This document shows positions 1 to 9,715 of a stretch of 64,000 nt of DNA, one piece after another (the stretch's first letter is position 1; each line of letters begins with the position of its first letter). The stretch spans positions 985,440-1,049,439 of the forward strand of contig NZ_MSCC01000002.1 of assembly GCF_002954455.1 (NCBI RefSeq), in the 5' to 3' direction. This DNA is from Photobacterium aquimaris (GTDB taxonomy: Bacteria > Pseudomonadota > Gammaproteobacteria > Enterobacterales > Vibrionaceae). Under the pieces are notes generated by a model. That model had not been told where the DNA came from. It ran no database searches and was given only the letters and a program-made list of their open reading frames with translations. A program made the position numbers and the translations under genes.

Positions 1-958
1 TAATGATAGGTATGACAGGAATAATGAATTCAAAGAATTTGGTTCGCTCAGTGTTAATAAACATATCGTCACGTAGTGCATAGAGAAATCTAATGTGTCG
101 TTTCACGCCTGCATTTGCATTCACTAAACAGTTAATTTCCCGTAACGTAACAAAAATGTCAGAATTATTGAATCGATCTAAATCCTCGATAATTACAAGT
201 TCGTAATTAGTACTTTGAAAGAAATATATTATCTCGTCTAAATGACGATTGAGTATGGACGTTTCATCATCACACGCAGGTTTAATCTCGACATTTTTTA
301 ATGAGATCCCCTTAAGCGATAAGCCAAAACTTTTAATATAAAAGTAATGAAGTAACGCCCATAAAAATATTACTGCAAATGAAAAAAAGCCTAAATCAAC
401 AATATTATCGAGTACAGGTGGAGTAAAATAAGAGCCGTTAATGATATCTTCTCGCCGCTCCATTATGTACCAGATTGAAATAACCCCAAGCGTTATATAG
501 AGTGATTTTAATAGTGCTCCAACGCCTGGGGACTGAATTCTTTTAAATCGCGAAAGAGGTAATTTGTTTGCATCAGCACCATAAAGCATCTGTTGCAAAA
601 TACTTCTTTCAATCTCCTGACGACTCACATTCTCCTCCTCAGAATTATTTTCGGGTACAAAAGTAGCAAGAGAAATATGAAGTGGACGCCGACGATACGT
701 TTTCAGGAAAGCTTGGATGATGCTACTCTTGCCTGAACCATATGGGCCAGTCAGAGCAATATTGAAAACATTTGGATTCTTTATTGCAAATATTAGAGCA
801 TCAGAATATATACCATCCTTATCTGCTTTATCTGTTGGTGCAAGATCAACAAACTTCTCTTGTAAATCGGTGGAAGAATATTTCTTTTCCAGCCAAGAGC
901 CAATGTTATATAACCTTTGGGCAATCCACCCAGCAAATGAAGCTGTGTATTTTTTCAT
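1..958 (-). CDS. KAP/YobI-like membrane P-loop NTPase, 3' end outside window
   Basis: The reading frame is open from the ATG at 958 to the window edge (319 codons, no stop), so the C-terminus is missing. A Walker A motif GPYGSGKS lies at residues 71-78 and a Walker B-like EDLDRF at 258-263, the D-x-D-R form typical of KAP and YobI-like NTPases. Two hydrophobic segments (about 152-166 and 187-207) sit between the two motifs, as in KAP proteins whose NTPase domain is interrupted by membrane helices. Members of this group occur in defence islands and on mobile DNA, but the function of this protein is unknown. The neighbouring resolvase and SIR2-HerA genes fit an accessory island. The family call is good; the role is open. 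Confidence 0.75.
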   Translation of the reverse strand, partial: MKKYTASFAGWIAQRLYNIGSWLEKKYSSTDLQEKFVDLAPTDKADKDGIYSDALIFAIKNPNVFNIALTGPYGSGKSSIIQAFLKTYRRRPLHISLATFVPENNSEEENVSRQEIERSILQQMLYGADANKLPLSRFKRIQSPGVGALLKSLYITLGVISIWYIMERREDIINGSYFTPPVLDNIVDLGFFSFAVIFLWALLHYFYIKSFGLSLKGISLKNVEIKPACDDETSILNRHLDEIIYFFQSTNYELVIIEDLDRFNNSDIFVTLREINCLVNANAGVKRHIRFLYALRDDMFINTERTKFFEFIIPVIPII

Positions 959-1281
959 AAAGTTCTTATTTTCTTATTCATTCAAAGCTTACAGAGGAAA
1001 GTAAATACAGAGATATGACTGATATTTGGCCAATCATACTTTATATATGCATATGAAGTCATTCTGCTAGTAACGCTTTGTTACTGTTAATAGAGAAATT
1101 GCTGTAGAAAATATCAGAATTGATATTGAACTAAACGAAAAGGTCATACACATAAATAAAACTAATCCAAAATCACGTTAACACATAAGAATGAGTATTT
1201 GTTCAAACCAATAATGGGGCAAAAATAAGCCAGCGCACAACGCGCTGACATATGCCAACTGTGAAGTGTGAAGTCATACAG
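959..1281. other. Intergenic, AT-rich
   Basis: No convincing gene. The stretch separates the leftward KAP-like gene start from the resolvase stop. It holds a short GC-rich inverted repeat, CAGCGC at 1231-1236 and GCGCTG at 1242-1247, which could be a weak terminator for the resolvase although no T-tract follows. I see no transposon end that I can name. Confidence 0.5.
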
Positions 1282-1839
1282 CTAACTCATACAATACTCC
1301 CTAAGTATTTTATACACCGTATTTCTTGATAAACTTGACTGCCTAGCAATATCAGTTATCGAATAATGCTGTTTGCGAAGATAAATAACCTTTTCTTTTT
1401 TCGCTAATGATACAGGCTTCCTTCCCTTATACTTACCAGCCACTTTTGCAGCAGCGATTCCCTCCATTTGGCGCTCACGCCGGATATTTAATTCAAACTC
1501 AGCGAATACTGCAAGCATATCTAAAAAGGCCTTTCCAGACGCCGAATTTGTTGAAACTGGTTGCTCAATTGCAGATAGAGTAATTCCTGATGCTTTTAGA
1601 TCACGGACAAGCTGCTGCAAGTCGAGTACTGACCTAGCAATTCGATCTACACGTGTTACAACTAGCATATCTTCTGTACGTAGATATGCCATTAAGTCCT
1701 TCAATCCCTGCCGCCTAGTATCAGAACCAGATGCAATATCAGAGAATATTTTGTCACAGCCATGATCACGTAATTTTTGCAGTTGGACTTCCAGCGACTG
1801 ATCTAATGTCGATACACGTGCATAACCTACTTTACTCAT
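1282..1839 (-). CDS. Serine recombinase (resolvase/invertase family)
   Basis: Small serine recombinase of 185 residues, the usual size for Tn3/Tn5053-type resolvases. The catalytic N-terminal domain starts with GYARVST, giving nucleophile Ser10, followed by the conserved TRVDRIARS segment and the AEFELNIRRERQ stretch at the start of the long E helix. A C-terminal helix-turn-helix of the Hin type covers about residues 140-183. It should bind and recombine the repeats between 1844 and 1963, just upstream of its start. It is divergent from the truncated transposase gene, as expected for a transposon with a shared res/operator region. Function as a cointegrate resolvase is inferred from family and context. 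Confidence 0.9.
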   Translation of the reverse strand: MSKVGYARVSTLDQSLEVQLQKLRDHGCDKIFSDIASGSDTRRQGLKDLMAYLRTEDMLVVTRVDRIARSVLDLQQLVRDLKASGITLSAIEQPVSTNSASGKAFLDMLAVFAEFELNIRRERQMEGIAAAKVAGKYKGRKPVSLAKKEKVIYLRKQHYSITDIARQSSLSRNTVYKILREYCMS

Positions 1840-1843
1840 ACAC

Positions 1844-1963
1844 TTTGCTCATTTAGGTACTAGACTTTATGAACATAGTGTCAATTTATTCAATTCACCA
1901 CTCTAAATGAGCAATAAACAACTAAATTCTATATGTTGATTTAGAGTAAACCTCAAATGAGCA
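1844..1963. promoter_or_regulatory. Putative res site / shared operator of resolvase and transposase
   Basis: The motif AAATGAGCA occurs at 1905-1913 and 1955-1963 in direct orientation, and its complement TGCTCATTT at 1846-1854. The outer match is longer: TGCTCATTTAG at 1846-1856 is an exact 11-base inverted repeat of CTAAATGAGCA at 1903-1913. CTCTAAA (1901-1907) is also mirrored by TTTAGAG (1940-1946). Multiple short repeats between a divergent resolvase and transposase gene are what a res site, also acting as promoter operator, looks like. The third copy overlaps the transposase start codon at 1957. Confidence 0.55.
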
Positions 1964-2667
1964 CCTACATGCCTTATTCAATCACTAATGATATTGTTCT
2001 GACCAAGGCAACCAAATTAGGAAAAACATTTCTGAAAGTTATTAGTACAAATCAAAAAACTGTGACGCTACAAGATATCAAAAACAAAGTAGATTTCATT
2101 TTCGACAGTAACCATCTTGAAACATTAATCGAAAATGGCTCTCTATTAGTCGCCCAACCCGACGAACTTGAGTCCATTCTAAAAAGTACACAAGAAGCAA
2201 TATTGCCTATCGAACAACAAATAAATAAAGAAAGAATTCGTAGACTTAATTATGTTAAAGGAGCACTTGAATCATCAGTTAAGTATGGATCACAGCCGAA
2301 ACTTGCTGCTTACGTTAGTATTCGTTCACTTGAACTGGTTGATACAAAACCACCCAGTGCAGTTTCAGTATATCGATGGATTAATACTTACCTCAAAAGC
2401 GGTCAAGATGAGTTAAGCCTCAATCCAAAGCTCAATAATCGTGGCAATCGTTCAGCTAAGGTATGTCCTGCTCAAGATCAACTAATTGATGCTTTTTTAA
2501 TTGCATGTAATAAAAACATGAAGATGATGACGTTGTATCGAGAATATCTAGAACGACTTAAATGTGAAAATGATATCAGGGAGAGTAACCATCAAGAAAA
2601 AATAATAGCAATTTCTTCTGAAGGATTTCGTAAACGCCTAGACAATATTTTAAAAACGAAAGAATAA
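1957..2667 (+). pseudogene. Truncated TniA/TnsB-like transposase (N-terminal DNA-binding part)
   Basis: A 236-residue protein resembling the N-terminal helix-turn-helix part of Mu/TniA/TnsB-type DDE transposases: charged residues, then a region around 95-170 with the PSAVSVYRWINTY HTH signature and the RGNRS segment that normally leads toward the integrase core. Full TniA proteins are about 550-600 residues. Here translation stops at 2665-2667 before any DDE catalytic domain, and the following DNA shows no continuation in another frame. It is therefore most likely a remnant, or possibly a stand-alone binding protein that represses transposition. No TniB or TniQ is seen nearby. Confidence 0.6.
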
Positions 2668-3058
2668 TATAAATTTAGGCTTGCTTGATTTGAGGTTAAA
2701 ACAATATTAAACTTGTTTCTTATTAAATACATCCAAGGGCATATTGACCCAATTAATATAGAATCAACAGCAATACTAAAATCTATCTAAAGCCAGAGAA
2801 AGACAATGTTCTTACTCTGACTTTTTCATTAAATTAAAAATTCGATAAACACCAATTACAACTAGCTTGTAAAAAATTAATAGTTATCAAAACCGAAAAC
2901 GAATGGTTTAGTTGTCATTGCATATAAATTAATACCTTTACGCAGAGATATACCTATAAATTTACGCAGCCGCACTTAATTTAAACTTAAATATTATTAT
3001 GTTAATAACTTTTTTACTTTAAGTTGATATTCATAAATACTAATTTAATATGTCTGTC
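2668..3058. other. Intergenic, very AT-rich
   Basis: Between the truncated transposase and the HerA stop. No coding frame, no RNA gene and no transposon terminus that I recognise. The short word TTTACGCAG occurs twice about 30 bases apart (2937-2970 region). This may be the scar where the rest of the transposon was lost. Confidence 0.4.
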
Positions 3059-4838
3059 TCAAGACCAAAGTGATCCAATATCAATATCATCACTATCTGG
3101 GCGGCTACCATTAGGCATTTCACTAAATTGAACAACCATTGGAATATCAAATGATGTACCTGTGATCACCGCACAACCTTTTGATAAATTAGGTATCATT
3201 TGTCGTGATATATCATCAAGTGAGCTAATTGTATTTTCTAATAACGTGAGATCACGATCATTGACCAGTCTATGAATGAAAAAATTATGTAGCTGAGACA
3301 TAATTGTAGGGGAAATATCAGCTGGCCTTTGGCTTGATAGCGTTAAGAAAAAACCAAACTTACGCCCTTCCTTAATTATTTCTTCAAATAACTCCAAACG
3401 ATAGTCTTTCCAACTTTCACTTTCCCGATTTGATTGTGTTGACAGAATATTATGCGCTTCGTCAATTATCATATGGAACGTTTGTTGAGGAGGGTTCTGG
3501 TTCAGTACCTTCTGCTTATGCATACCATAATAAAACTTAGCTAATAAAAGTGGTAAAACTTTCTTTATTTCTTGATTGGTTTTTCTAAGGGATATCACCG
3601 ACAATAAAGCCTCTACTGGCTGTTTCTCAGATATTTCAAACACGCGATCTAACGCTGTTAATGATGCTTCTACTCTCTTTAGCAGAGGTTGAATATGGTC
3701 AAATTGAACATAACCGCTAATTAAATCAGAAAGCAGTTGAATATTGATTCTCAACTTTAACTCACTAAATGGCGATAAATCTACTATATTTATTCCGTTA
3801 ATTTGTTGTTCACAATGAGTTCGAAAGGTCAGGTTATTTTCACCACCATCTAAAAAACTTGGACGTGCTCTGCAAGGGAAGTACAGAGTATTTTGGTTAC
3901 TATGCCAAGCCATCTCTCTAACTGTCTGTTGTAAATCTTGCGAACCAACAAGTTTGGCAATTTCAGCTATAAGCTCTACAAATTCTTTTTTCTGGGATGT
4001 ACTTACAAGTGCCCGTTTAACTGTGGATTGAACATATTTCTGCAAACTATCCGTATACTGTTGGTACTTATTTCGACCTGATACAACACGCTTTAAAAAA
4101 AGGTTTTTGTGTGTTCTCAGTAGCTTTAAATAAGATACCAAATAGTTCTTCGTCCCAAAATATCTCGTTTGTCAGTGGGAATTTATCGCCATCATTATTA
4201 CGAGTATCTAATTCGTATACTTTCTTACCCTCATTCTTCGCTATAAGTTGGTCATTGGTATACTCGCCATTAAAATCGATAATAATAAAGTGACTTTTCC
4301 CACCAAAACTATCGCGTTTATTTCTAAACAGTGTTGTATAAAGATTAGTTAAGGTATTCGATTTACCACTACCAGTGTTGCCAAAAACACCCATATGAGT
4401 ATTAAATAACTTTGACCACGGTAGTGATACCGGTATTTCTTCAATAAGTGTTTCACCAACGATAAAACTATCGTCAGTTTTCCCAAAAATTGATTTAACC
4501 TGTGTATCACTCATTAAATAAGCAACATCACGGATCATTGGGAGATGTTTAATACCTTCAAAGAATTCATCAAATTGAAAGTACCCTATCGGTGATAATT
4601 CAACTTTACGAATATAGCAATTATTCTCTTCATCCTTAAATCGTTCATCGAGGTATTCGCCTTGAACCCTCGCGACAATATCCTTGAATCCTCGGCGTAT
4701 AAGAACGAACTCTTGGATTGAAACGCCATTGAATTTTTCACCATTATAGAACAACGTTTCTTTGTTAGACTCTTCATAAAGCTCGATAATAATGTTCGTG
4801 CCTTTGACTGAGATCACTTCACCAATTTCTATACTCAT
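3059..4838 (-). pseudogene. herA: HerA-type ATPase of a SIR2-HerA defence pair, frameshifted
   Basis: The first part (4838 to about 4100) has the N-terminal HAS-barrel-like region and Walker A GNTGSGKS at residues 153-160. The second part, in another frame down to 3059, has Walker B MIIDEAHNI, the SQRP motif and the C-terminal LHNFFIHRL region of HerA hexameric translocases. Joined, they give about 593 residues, the normal size of defence HerA. The frames meet at a run of seven A on the plus strand (4095-4101). Removing one base restores KPFLKRVVSGRNK, so a one-base insertion is the simplest explanation. The start overlaps the SIR2 stop by four bases (ATGA), indicating translational coupling. 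SIR2-HerA complexes deplete NAD+ on phage infection; this copy would be inactive as read. Confidence 0.85.
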
Positions 4839-6054
4839 AATTGCTCACCTGCAGCTATAGCTTCAAGTGATTGATTAACGATGACTTTCGCTGCATCTAA
4901 CCGTTGATCTTGCTTTTTGGGTTTATATATTGTGAAATATTCATCGTTAAATAGTTTAAAATCCAATGCATTACTCTCAGAATATAGATACTTAACATTT
5001 GCATACTCTTTGAATAAGTCCTTTATCCATTCTTTCGTTGATTCGTTAAAGCACACTACATACATCGTTAATGATGGATTCGATAATGCCCGTTGTACAA
5101 GGCTAAGAATATGTTCATCTGCAAATGAAAAACCGAATACTATTAATATAGAATTAGGCCTTTCTAGCTCATAGCTTAGATGGCGTAAGATTTGGTAATA
5201 AGCCTCTTCAAAAACAGTTTCATGAAACTTCCACTTTGTAGGATTAACTATTGGCATCTTATTATATGCCGGCCAAAAGTGTTCAGAGCGAAGCACCGAA
5301 ATATCACTGTCTTCTGCAAATGTAATCAGATCTGAAATCGTTTTATTTTCATCATAAAGAATCGTTTTAAAGGCATTTAAAAGCTGATTTTCAGACAGCG
5401 TAAAATCTATTTTATAACAGCTATTGCCATAATTAAGCTTAATATCACCGTTTTTATTACCTTTCGTCCAATGTACTGAACCATGTGCATGAAGCAGATT
5501 TAATTGAGGAATATACTGATCATGCGATCAAATACGCCTTTATTTACTACTCGATTATTGAAGTTTCTGGTATGAAATGTACGTGATTGGAAACCTGTAC
5601 TACCGTCATTCACTTCAAATTGGGCAATTCTTTCTGCCATCAACTCTTCACTTGCAATTTCAAAACAACTGTCATAATTAGTTGTGAAAATATTCGCCCT
5701 TTTCGCTGACGCTTTTTGCTTATTTAAAACCTGAATTAACGTTGTTATGAAGCGTTTATACTCATTAATTACTTTATTTCTCATTGGGTATCTAGGACGG
5801 AGTTTCAATCCTCCAGATGCAGCAGTAGGCAAGCCAGGCTTAATACATTCACGGTAGTACAACATAAATAGCAATGTTGTCATTTCTTGATTGTTTTCAT
5901 ACTTTTTAGCGAGGGTTTCGAAGGTACACTTTTGGCCATCTAATTCTTTTATCTTAAGTGCTAGCGTCGGTAGAAAACCACTTGATGCACCAGCACCGAC
6001 AAGAAAGTTTAGGTTATGATCATAGATTTTATGTAAGTTAAATTCAGAAGTCAT
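4835..6054 (-). pseudogene. SIR2-family NADase of a SIR2-HerA defence pair, frameshifted
   Basis: Joined across one frameshift the gene gives about 406 residues. The N-terminal frame (6054 to about 5510) holds the SIR2 NAD-binding motif GAGAS at residues 20-24 and FTTNYD at about residue 130. The second frame continues directly with the catalytic-type HAHGSVHW segment and, near the C-terminus, LIVFGFSFADEHI typical of SIR2-like defence proteins. The break lies near 5509-5514, where one base appears to be missing; the uncorrected frame stops at 5500. I prefer ATG 6054 to the longer TTG start at 6075. The protein would hydrolyse NAD+ when assembled with HerA. Both partners being broken suggests loss of the system or errors in the assembly. 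Confidence 0.85.
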
Positions 6055-6350
6055 TTGATCCGGATAGCTCAGCAAAGTAAAACCTGATATACAGGCAATT
6101 AATAGCGACCATATTATATGAGAAACTTGTTGTTTATCGTTACATTACTTCATTGTTTTACAATTAGTTACGAAAATATTCTAATCGCATAAGCCGTTAA
6201 TGCTAATTTCATAACACTAATAAATTTATATAGTACATTACGAATCATATGTACTAAATTATTACTAATATAATCTACTGTTTTATAGAAATAAAATTAA
6301 TTTAGTACATAAAATGCTATAAATTTATAAGTTGGTTGTATCAACATTAG

Positions 6351-7733
6351 CTACAGGCTAGGATCAGTGTTCATTGATGGCTGAACGGATGCCACCATAG
6401 GGGTAATCGCTTGACACATTTCGGCTAACGTTTTGGCATCTCGTTGTGGTTGATACCAACTATTTAATCCTATCTGGACGGTCGTTACAGCTTCTTCTGG
6501 TGTCATAGTGCCATTTAACACTTCAGCACTGGTTTCCCATAATTGCAGTTCAAAATCAGGTGTACCACGTGACAATATTTGCGCTGAATTACGGATCGTA
6601 GAATCGCAGTTGTTGCGCCATGTTATCATTTCATTTGCTATCGGATGTTTTACATCAAAAAAGTGATTTGATAGTGAAAAGAATCCCGGTATTGCATTAG
6701 TTAGTAATTCAGCAAATTCAGCAGTGGTCATCCATTGTAAAAATACGGTTGCGGCGACATTTTTTTCTGATGCGGTATTTAAGCCCATGCCTAAATCAGT
6801 ATGATCACTGATGTAACACTCATCGCCTTTATTAACCACAGGAGGAGCAAATACACCGAAATCAACACTATTAGCAAAAGTAGAAATATCCCACGACCCC
6901 GTTGGATAAATAGCGGCTTTACCGGTTTTAAATAACTCAATAGCATTGGCATAGCTACGCTGCTGATAATTGTTACCTAAATATGGTCTCCAACTTGCCA
7001 ATTCACGGTATACATTAAGATATGCAGGGTCAGTAAAACGTTGTTGCGCTTGAATTAACCCTAAGCGTCCATCTTCACCTTGCCAATAATTAGGTCCGAT
7101 ATTTTGAAACCCCATTGTCGCGGCTTCCCACTTATCTTTCGTGCCCAATGCTAACGGCACATAACGTTGGCTGGCTTTAATTTTTTCAAGTACCTGTTTA
7201 AATTCAGTGGTAGTCGCTGGCACTTGCAGGTTTAGCTCTGAAAAAATGGTTTTATTGTAAAAAAAACCATGAATAACGGACGCCATAGGTAAGCAAAATG
7301 TCTGAGCGCCAGAATCTGTTTGCCAGGGCCCTAAGGCAAAACTAGGGAAATTTTCCATGCCTTGCATTTCAGTAATATCACTAAAATGGCCTTGCTTAAA
7401 TAATGTTAATGAACCATCAAAAGGACGACACGCAATCAAATCACCAGCCTCCCCCTTGGCTAAATCACTATTTAACTGTTGATTAAACGTCGATGGATCA
7501 GCTGGAGAGCGATAGGTAACTTTAATCTTCGGGTAATGTTTATTAAACGCTGGAATAATGGTTTGTTCCCAAATAGCATTATCATTCCGCCACGAATCAA
7601 TCACGACTTCACCACTAATTGGCTGTGCATTTGCTATCGCCAAAGAGGGAACGAACAATACTGAGTAACAAAACACTTTTGTTAACGTTTTAAAAGAGTT
7701 ACGTGCACATTTAGACACTGATAAAGTTTGCAT
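6351..7733 (-). CDS. Periplasmic solute-binding protein, ABC sugar family 1
   Basis: A 460-residue family 1 extracellular solute-binding protein. The signal peptide ends near residues 34-36 (ANA-Q), and the mature chain starts GEVVIDSWRND, the usual first strand of sugar-binding proteins. Motifs such as AIYPTGSWDI and the C-terminal helical part fit carbohydrate binders. The start codon lies two bases after the stop of the upstream chemoreceptor gene, so they are co-transcribed. No ABC permease or ATPase gene lies next to it. This suggests that the protein presents its ligand to the chemoreceptor rather than feeding a local transporter. The ligand is unknown; a sugar or oligosaccharide is inferred from the family. 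Confidence 0.85.
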   Translation of the reverse strand: MQTLSVSKCARNSFKTLTKVFCYSVLFVPSLAIANAQPISGEVVIDSWRNDNAIWEQTIIPAFNKHYPKIKVTYRSPADPSTFNQQLNSDLAKGEAGDLIACRPFDGSLTLFKQGHFSDITEMQGMENFPSFALGPWQTDSGAQTFCLPMASVIHGFFYNKTIFSELNLQVPATTTEFKQVLEKIKASQRYVPLALGTKDKWEAATMGFQNIGPNYWQGEDGRLGLIQAQQRFTDPAYLNVYRELASWRPYLGNNYQQRSYANAIELFKTGKAAIYPTGSWDISTFANSVDFGVFAPPVVNKGDECYISDHTDLGMGLNTASEKNVAATVFLQWMTTAEFAELLTNAIPGFFSLSNHFFDVKHPIANEMITWRNNCDSTIRNSAQILSRGTPDFELQLWETSAEVLNGTMTPEEAVTTVQIGLNSWYQPQRDAKTLAEMCQAITPMVASVQPSMNTDPSL

Positions 7734-7735
7734 AA

Positions 7736-9715
7736 TTAGACCTTAAAGCGTTCAATCAATTGACGTTGTTGAGTTGCCAGTTGTGATAACGCTTCGCTGC
7801 TTTGTGCAGACTCCCTCGCTTCACTTTCTGCGTTATATGCCACTGCAGCAATACCGTTGATATGCTCCGACACATCTTGACTCACAGAAATTTGTTCTTC
7901 TGTCGCATGGGCTACTTGAATAGCCATATCTAAAATAAGATGCATTCGCTCAGCAATTGTTTGTAATGCAATATCTGTCGAACGAGCTTGTTCAACACAT
8001 TGCTCAGTTTGCGTTTGCGAACGGGTCATCACTTGTGATACTTGCAACGCGTTTTGCTGCAAATTAGTGATCATTTGCTGAATTTCTTCCGTTGATTGTT
8101 GGGTGCGATTGGCAAGTGCTCTTACTTCATCGGCAACCACAGCAAATCCGCGACCTTGATCGCCAGCGCGAGCAGCCTCAATTGCAGCATTTAGAGCTAA
8201 CAGATTAGTTTGTTCTGCAATACTACGAATAACACCTAAAATACTGCCAATATTTTTAGAAAATTCAGATAACTTTTGAGTAATAGCTACAGCTTCTGTC
8301 ATTTCAACCGCAAGTTGCTCGGTGATAGTACGGCTGGTTAACACTAACTCTCGTCCTTGTTGCGCAGTTTGGTTAACTTCATTTACTTCTTCAACTGTTT
8401 GTTCTGAAGAACGTGAAATTTCTTTGGCGCTGACTTCTAATTCTGAAATAGCCGCTGCAACTTGATCAGTTCGAGACTTTTGATCTTCAACACGATTCAT
8501 GGCTTTTTCGCTAGTAAGTGCAGTCTTGGTAGCTTCTTCCACTAAATGAGCAGAGCCAACATTTATCTGGGTTAAAATCTCGGCCATGCTTGCAGATAAT
8601 TGATCAATTGAACGTGATAATGCACCAAATTCACACCGTGATTGATAATTTGTCCGTTGTGTCATATCACCAGCGGTCATTTTTTTTAATACTGCGTTAA
8701 TCTTAACTAAAGGCGTATGAATACTTTTCGCGGTCGTCACGGCGACAACTAATGCAATGACAGCAGAAATAATAGCAGCAATAATAATACTTAATGTCGC
8801 TTGATTTGCAGCGTCATCAGCAGCATCTTGACTTGCCTTAGCATTCGCTTGAGCATATTCCATATATGCTGTTAATGCTTGCTGCGTTACGGTTACTTGT
8901 TGATTTGATTTTTCATTTAATGCAGTGAGTTCTGTGGCTAGGCGATGCTGTTTTTCCATCACCGCGAGCATGCTATTTCCCCCTAATGTCAGCTCATAAA
9001 CACGGTTTAGATTTTTGCTATAACGTGCTTTTACATCTTTAGTGACATCAATACGTGCAATACCTTGCTTCGCCATTTCAATATCTTTTGTTAATACTTT
9101 CGATAGTGCCTTAAGATCTGTTTGAGGATTGGCTCGACGAACATTTTTTAAATCACGGCTAATACCGCTGGTGATCAATTCCGCTCTATTGCGCAATGAG
9201 CGTTTATGGCTAGCACTTTGAATAAGTAAATTAGCTGCTGATTGGTAAGTATCTTCTAAATGAATAAATTCAAGATTTAATCGTTGATGCTGACGTTTAA
9301 CCTCTAGCCATTGGTTATAACGTTCAATGGCAGAACTTGATGATGCAAAAAAAGTATTTGCTGCCGATAATGCCGTTGTTAATTCAACCTGTGCTTTTTC
9401 ATCAGTAGCATAGCTTTGAGCTTGTTGCTCTAATAATCGAAACCGATGCTCCGCTTTTTGAACATCAACTTTTTTTAGCGCTAATAAATCAATATTGGTT
9501 GTCGTTTGATAATCAATCACTGTTAACTGATTTTCTCGCAGACTGGCTAATAGCTGGCTGGCAGAGATCACCATAGGTGTTGATATTTCGGTAACGTGCT
9601 GTAATCGACTGTGGATTCTATCTGTATTACCATAACTTACCCCACCGATAATGAGAATAAGCACTAGCATTAACGTAAACCCAGCAATGGTACGTTGAAC
9701 AATTGAGAATGACAT
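7736..9715 (-). CDS. Methyl-accepting chemotaxis protein
   Basis: A 659-residue chemoreceptor. TM1 covers about residues 10-28, then a long all-helical periplasmic domain (about 30-305, large enough for a helical bimodular type), TM2 at about 307-328, a HAMP domain (about 329-385), and the cytoplasmic signalling domain with the conserved hairpin tip IRSIAEQTNLLALNAAIEAA and methylation helices on each side. It ends FKV without a CheR-binding pentapeptide. It probably senses a ligand through the solute-binding protein encoded immediately downstream, because the two form a tight operon. A role in chemotaxis is well supported by family; the attractant is unknown. Confidence 0.93.
   Translation of the reverse strand: MSFSIVQRTIAGFTLMLVLILIIGGVSYGNTDRIHSRLQHVTEISTPMVISASQLLASLRENQLTVIDYQTTTNIDLLALKKVDVQKAEHRFRLLEQQAQSYATDEKAQVELTTALSAANTFFASSSSAIERYNQWLEVKRQHQRLNLEFIHLEDTYQSAANLLIQSASHKRSLRNRAELITSGISRDLKNVRRANPQTDLKALSKVLTKDIEMAKQGIARIDVTKDVKARYSKNLNRVYELTLGGNSMLAVMEKQHRLATELTALNEKSNQQVTVTQQALTAYMEYAQANAKASQDAADDAANQATLSIIIAAIISAVIALVVAVTTAKSIHTPLVKINAVLKKMTAGDMTQRTNYQSRCEFGALSRSIDQLSASMAEILTQINVGSAHLVEEATKTALTSEKAMNRVEDQKSRTDQVAAAISELEVSAKEISRSSEQTVEEVNEVNQTAQQGRELVLTSRTITEQLAVEMTEAVAITQKLSEFSKNIGSILGVIRSIAEQTNLLALNAAIEAARAGDQGRGFAVVADEVRALANRTQQSTEEIQQMITNLQQNALQVSQVMTRSQTQTEQCVEQARSTDIALQTIAERMHLILDMAIQVAHATEEQISVSQDVSEHINGIAAVAYNAESEARESAQSSEALSQLATQQRQLIERFKV

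Noticed and set aside
717..1004. Plus-strand frames over the KAP-like gene
   Set aside because: They are antisense to a frame with clear Walker motifs.
4095..4101. Programmed frameshift in herA
   Set aside because: The change needed is +1 (or -2), not the common -1 slip on an XXXYYYZ site, and SIR2 HerA genes are normally in one frame.
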